Shown here: one piece after another, positions 62,399 to 64,000 of the stretch | Position numbering within the stretch: position 1 is the stretch's first letter | Layout of the letters: every line of letters begins with the position of its first letter | Assembly (NCBI RefSeq): GCF_020829645.1 | Contig: NZ_JAIVFS010000008.1 | Span: 94,188 to 158,187, forward strand | DNA: 64,000 nucleotides | Direction: 5' to 3' | Source of the DNA: Nostoc mirabile CHAB5784 | GTDB lineage: Bacteria; Cyanobacteriota; Cyanobacteriia; Cyanobacteriales; Nostocaceae | The notes under the pieces: model-generated | Seen by the model: only the letters and a program-made list of their open reading frames with translations | The model's database searches: none | Told to the model about the DNA's origin: nothing | Position numbers and translations under genes: made by a program

Positions 62399-62938
62399 TT
62401 AGTTAACCTTGAAAGTGTTTGTAGTTTTTTTGACAAGTTCATCTGTTAGAGGAGTAAGTGAAAGATGCACAACATGCACTGAACAAGCAGCATGGTGAAG
62501 AACGTAGTTACTTACACTACCGAGAAATATTTCCATTAGCCCAGAACGACCCCGACGCCCCATGACAATTAGGTCAGCGCCATAACTGCGGGCTAAATCA
62601 CAAATGATGCGACCAGGATTACCAATATTTTGTGTAAATTCCGTAGTTACACCTGCTGTGTTAGCTTGGGCACAGAAAGATTGCAACATCTGGATGCCTT
62701 GATTTTTAAAGGTATCCCACTGCGTTTGGTATAATTCAAAGCTTTGACTGCTCAATCCCGGATAGTAGTCCAAATTAGACAGCATAGGGCCGTAAGGACT
62801 GCCTTCTTCTTCGGGAGATAGGACATGCAGTAGCATTAAGCTAGCTTGTGTTAACTTTGCTAAACCCAACGCTTCATCAAAAACCTGTTGCCCTATTTCT
62901 GAGCGATCTAATGCAACTAGAATCTTTTTAAACATCAT
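62399..62938 (-). CDS. Universal stress protein (UspA family)
   Basis: A cytosolic protein of 179 residues: KKILVALDRSEIGQQVFDEA at the start and the ATP-binding signature MGRRGRSGLMEIFLGSVSNYV (G-2X-G-9X-G(S/T)) near the C-terminus, followed by HHAACSVHVVH. The ATP site is complete, so this is the nucleotide-binding type. A central insertion (GSPYGPMLSNLDYYPGLSSQ) is typical of cyanobacterial forms. GGAGGT lies 7 bases before the ATG. It is a single gene. The role is stress adaptation, not specified further. Confidence 0.93.
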   Translation of the reverse strand: MMFKKILVALDRSEIGQQVFDEALGLAKLTQASLMLLHVLSPEEEGSPYGPMLSNLDYYPGLSSQSFELYQTQWDTFKNQGIQMLQSFCAQANTAGVTTEFTQNIGNPGRIICDLARSYGADLIVMGRRGRSGLMEIFLGSVSNYVLHHAACSVHVVHLSLTPLTDELVKKTTNTFKVN

Positions 62939-63213
62939 AATAGACCTCCGATTTCATTGGTAATTGGTCTTTACGGTTTCGGGTTTCCAAATGCTGGATT
63001 GTCAAAAACGACTAATCCCTCAACTATGTTTAGCGACTTGTGAATTTTAAATTTCTTAAAGGTTTTCGCCCCTTATCTATGTTTATAGCAAAACAATTTG
63101 AGGAACTTGTGAAGAAAACATTTATCTTTAATTACGAGTAAACATCATGTTTTATAAAATACATTTTTGGCTCAGTATTTGGTGTTTTTTCAAAGGCGAG
63201 TACCTTGATATAC

Positions 63214-63444
63214 TCAAAGTGTGGTATCATTTTGAGCTACAGGACGTTCAACAGCTAATTTTTTACGGTTAGTTTTGATTTGTTCAATTTTGTGAAGAGT
63301 TTCAGCAGTTAAATAAGTTTCGCCGCAATGAGTACAGGTTATCACTGGAATATTTTCTATTACTAGCAGGTCTTTACCCTTACCATAGGTTCTAGTAATT
63401 TGGCGGATTTTGACACCTTTATTTCCACAAATATTACACAGCAT
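63214..63444 (-). CDS. YgiT-type zinc finger protein
   Basis: A protein of 76 residues. Two CxxC pairs, CNICGNKG and CTHCGETY, enclose a short beta hairpin, then a helical tail LTAETLHKIEQIKTNRKKLA. This is the MqsA/YgiT N-terminal zinc finger that usually belongs to an antitoxin paired with an MqsR-like or DUF4258 toxin. Here the gene has no intact toxin next to it: a broken RelE-like frame lies 60 bp upstream on the same strand. The XRE part of full MqsA is absent, as in many YgiT-only antitoxins. Confidence 0.82.
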   Translation of the reverse strand: MLCNICGNKGVKIRQITRTYGKGKDLLVIENIPVITCTHCGETYLTAETLHKIEQIKTNRKKLAVERPVAQNDTTL

Positions 63445-63503
63445 TTGCCGCTTTCCTGCTATTAGTGTGTGTATACATTAATGCTAACAAGTTTTACAGT
63501 GCT

Positions 63504-63776
63504 TCAAGGAAAAATTCTGTAGATGTCTTTGCGGTGAGCAACTCGTTGGCAGATTAATGTTTTTGTTGCTTGATCAAGAGTAATGCCAATCCGATAATCA
63601 CCAACTCGAATTTTATATTTATCACTATAGCCTTTCAGTTTTTCAAGATATCCTAATTCAAAGGGATTCTCTGATTCAAGTTCTTGAAAGACAATAGGTT
63701 CTATGCGGCTTTAAATCTCAATTGGTAAAGCAGCAAGTTCTTTCAAGAACCTTTTAGTATATTCAACTTGCCACAT
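63504..63776 (-). pseudogene. RelE/ParE-like toxin with an internal stop codon
   Basis: From ATG 63776 the frame reads MWQVEYTKRFLKELAALPIE, I, stop (TAA, 63711-63713, codon 22), SRIEPIVFQELESENPFELG, YLEKLKGYSDKYKIRVGDYR, IGITLDQATKTLICQRVAHR, KDIYRIFP. Everything after the TAA is the normal RelE/ParE core: LKGYSDKYKIRVGDYRI and RVAHRKDIYR are typical. One base separates it from an intact toxin. A 24-codon ORF overlaps its start as in antitoxin-toxin operons. Confidence 0.85.
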
Positions 63777-63837
63777 TTTCTTCTTTTAGTGATTGATAAT
63801 ATTTTAGTGCTTCATCTTTTGATAAGCTGTTACGCAT
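63763..63837 (-). pseudogene. C-terminal stub of an antitoxin
   Basis: ATG 63837 opens 24 codons (MRNSLSKDEALKYYQSLKEE to NVAS) whose stop overlaps the toxin start codon, as in toxin-antitoxin operons. The usual DNA-binding N-terminal part is missing. It is too short to be a normal antitoxin. Confidence 0.45.
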
Positions 63838-64000
63838 TTAAGTTGTATATTTACTCGTGAGGGTTGTCATTAGCGCTCTTTTATGTCTCTGGTGAGAGAA
63901 AAATGCTCTGATTTGCTGAGATTTTTGAAATTCCTTGAAGACTGTGAACAATACAGGCGCTGCTATGTCGGAAATATTGAGAAGTAATCAAATATATCCG

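Overview
The window comes from a filamentous, probably heterocyst-forming cyanobacterium of the Nostoc/Anabaena type. The evidence is the very frequent HIP1 octamer GCGATCGC, heptanucleotide tandem repeats (STRRs) in many gene gaps, a fraC-fraD-fraE filament-integrity cluster, sucrose synthase, homogentisate phytyltransferase and several cyanobacteria-only hypothetical families. No replication origin, rRNA, prophage, complete insertion sequence or CRISPR array is visible; it reads as ordinary chromosome with a heavy load of small repeats.

Layout. 1-9 kb: end of a saccharopine-dehydrogenase-like gene, CPA1 Na+/H+ antiporter, DUF3124 lipoprotein, TrkA-type protein, class A beta-lactamase-like hydrolase, and a large transporter-like protein fused to HEAT repeats. 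9-18.6 kb: infC, DUF4058 protein, a 1678-residue STAND ATPase with 14 WD40 repeats, alpha/beta hydrolase, BON protein, ilvN. 18.6-24 kb: gatB, then a repeat-rich zone with nested MITEs, two duplicated candidate small RNAs, and a CIRCE operator before a small orphan gene. 24-29 kb: a LOV/PAS/GAF hybrid histidine kinase translationally coupled to a REC-GGDEF protein. 29-35 kb: decayed HigBA module, tandem-domain CobO-like protein, fraCDE, pentapeptide protein. 35-49 kb: Na/Pi symporter, acylphosphatase, GH13 enzyme, DAHP synthase, a BrnTA module with a broken toxin, polyphosphate glucokinase, sucrose synthase. 49-61 kb: repeat element, tRNA-His, PEP-CTERM protein, siroheme genes (sirB-cobA and a cobA-hemD fusion), homogentisate phytyltransferase, TPR proteins, coaE. 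61-64 kb: DOPA-dioxygenase-like protein, UspA, and another decayed toxin-antitoxin remnant.

Genes that work together: the histidine kinase and the diguanylate cyclase (stop/start overlap); fraC, fraD and fraE; sirB and cobA (stop/start overlap), which feed siroheme synthesis together with the fused CobA-HemD; and the polyphosphate glucokinase, GH13 enzyme and sucrose synthase as parts of sugar storage and mobilisation.

The most unusual property is how small repeats shape genes. Four 21-bp-period tandem arrays with related units occur at 2.7, 13.1, 49.3 and 57.8 kb. One lies in frame between Walker A and Walker B of the STAND ATPase; another lies inside a mobile element whose short copy at 23.1 kb has a 10-11 bp target duplication. 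Other intergenic-type repeats appear in frame inside gatB, sirB, the phytyltransferase and the histidine kinase. All three toxin-antitoxin loci show damage, two of them by a single stop codon in the toxin.
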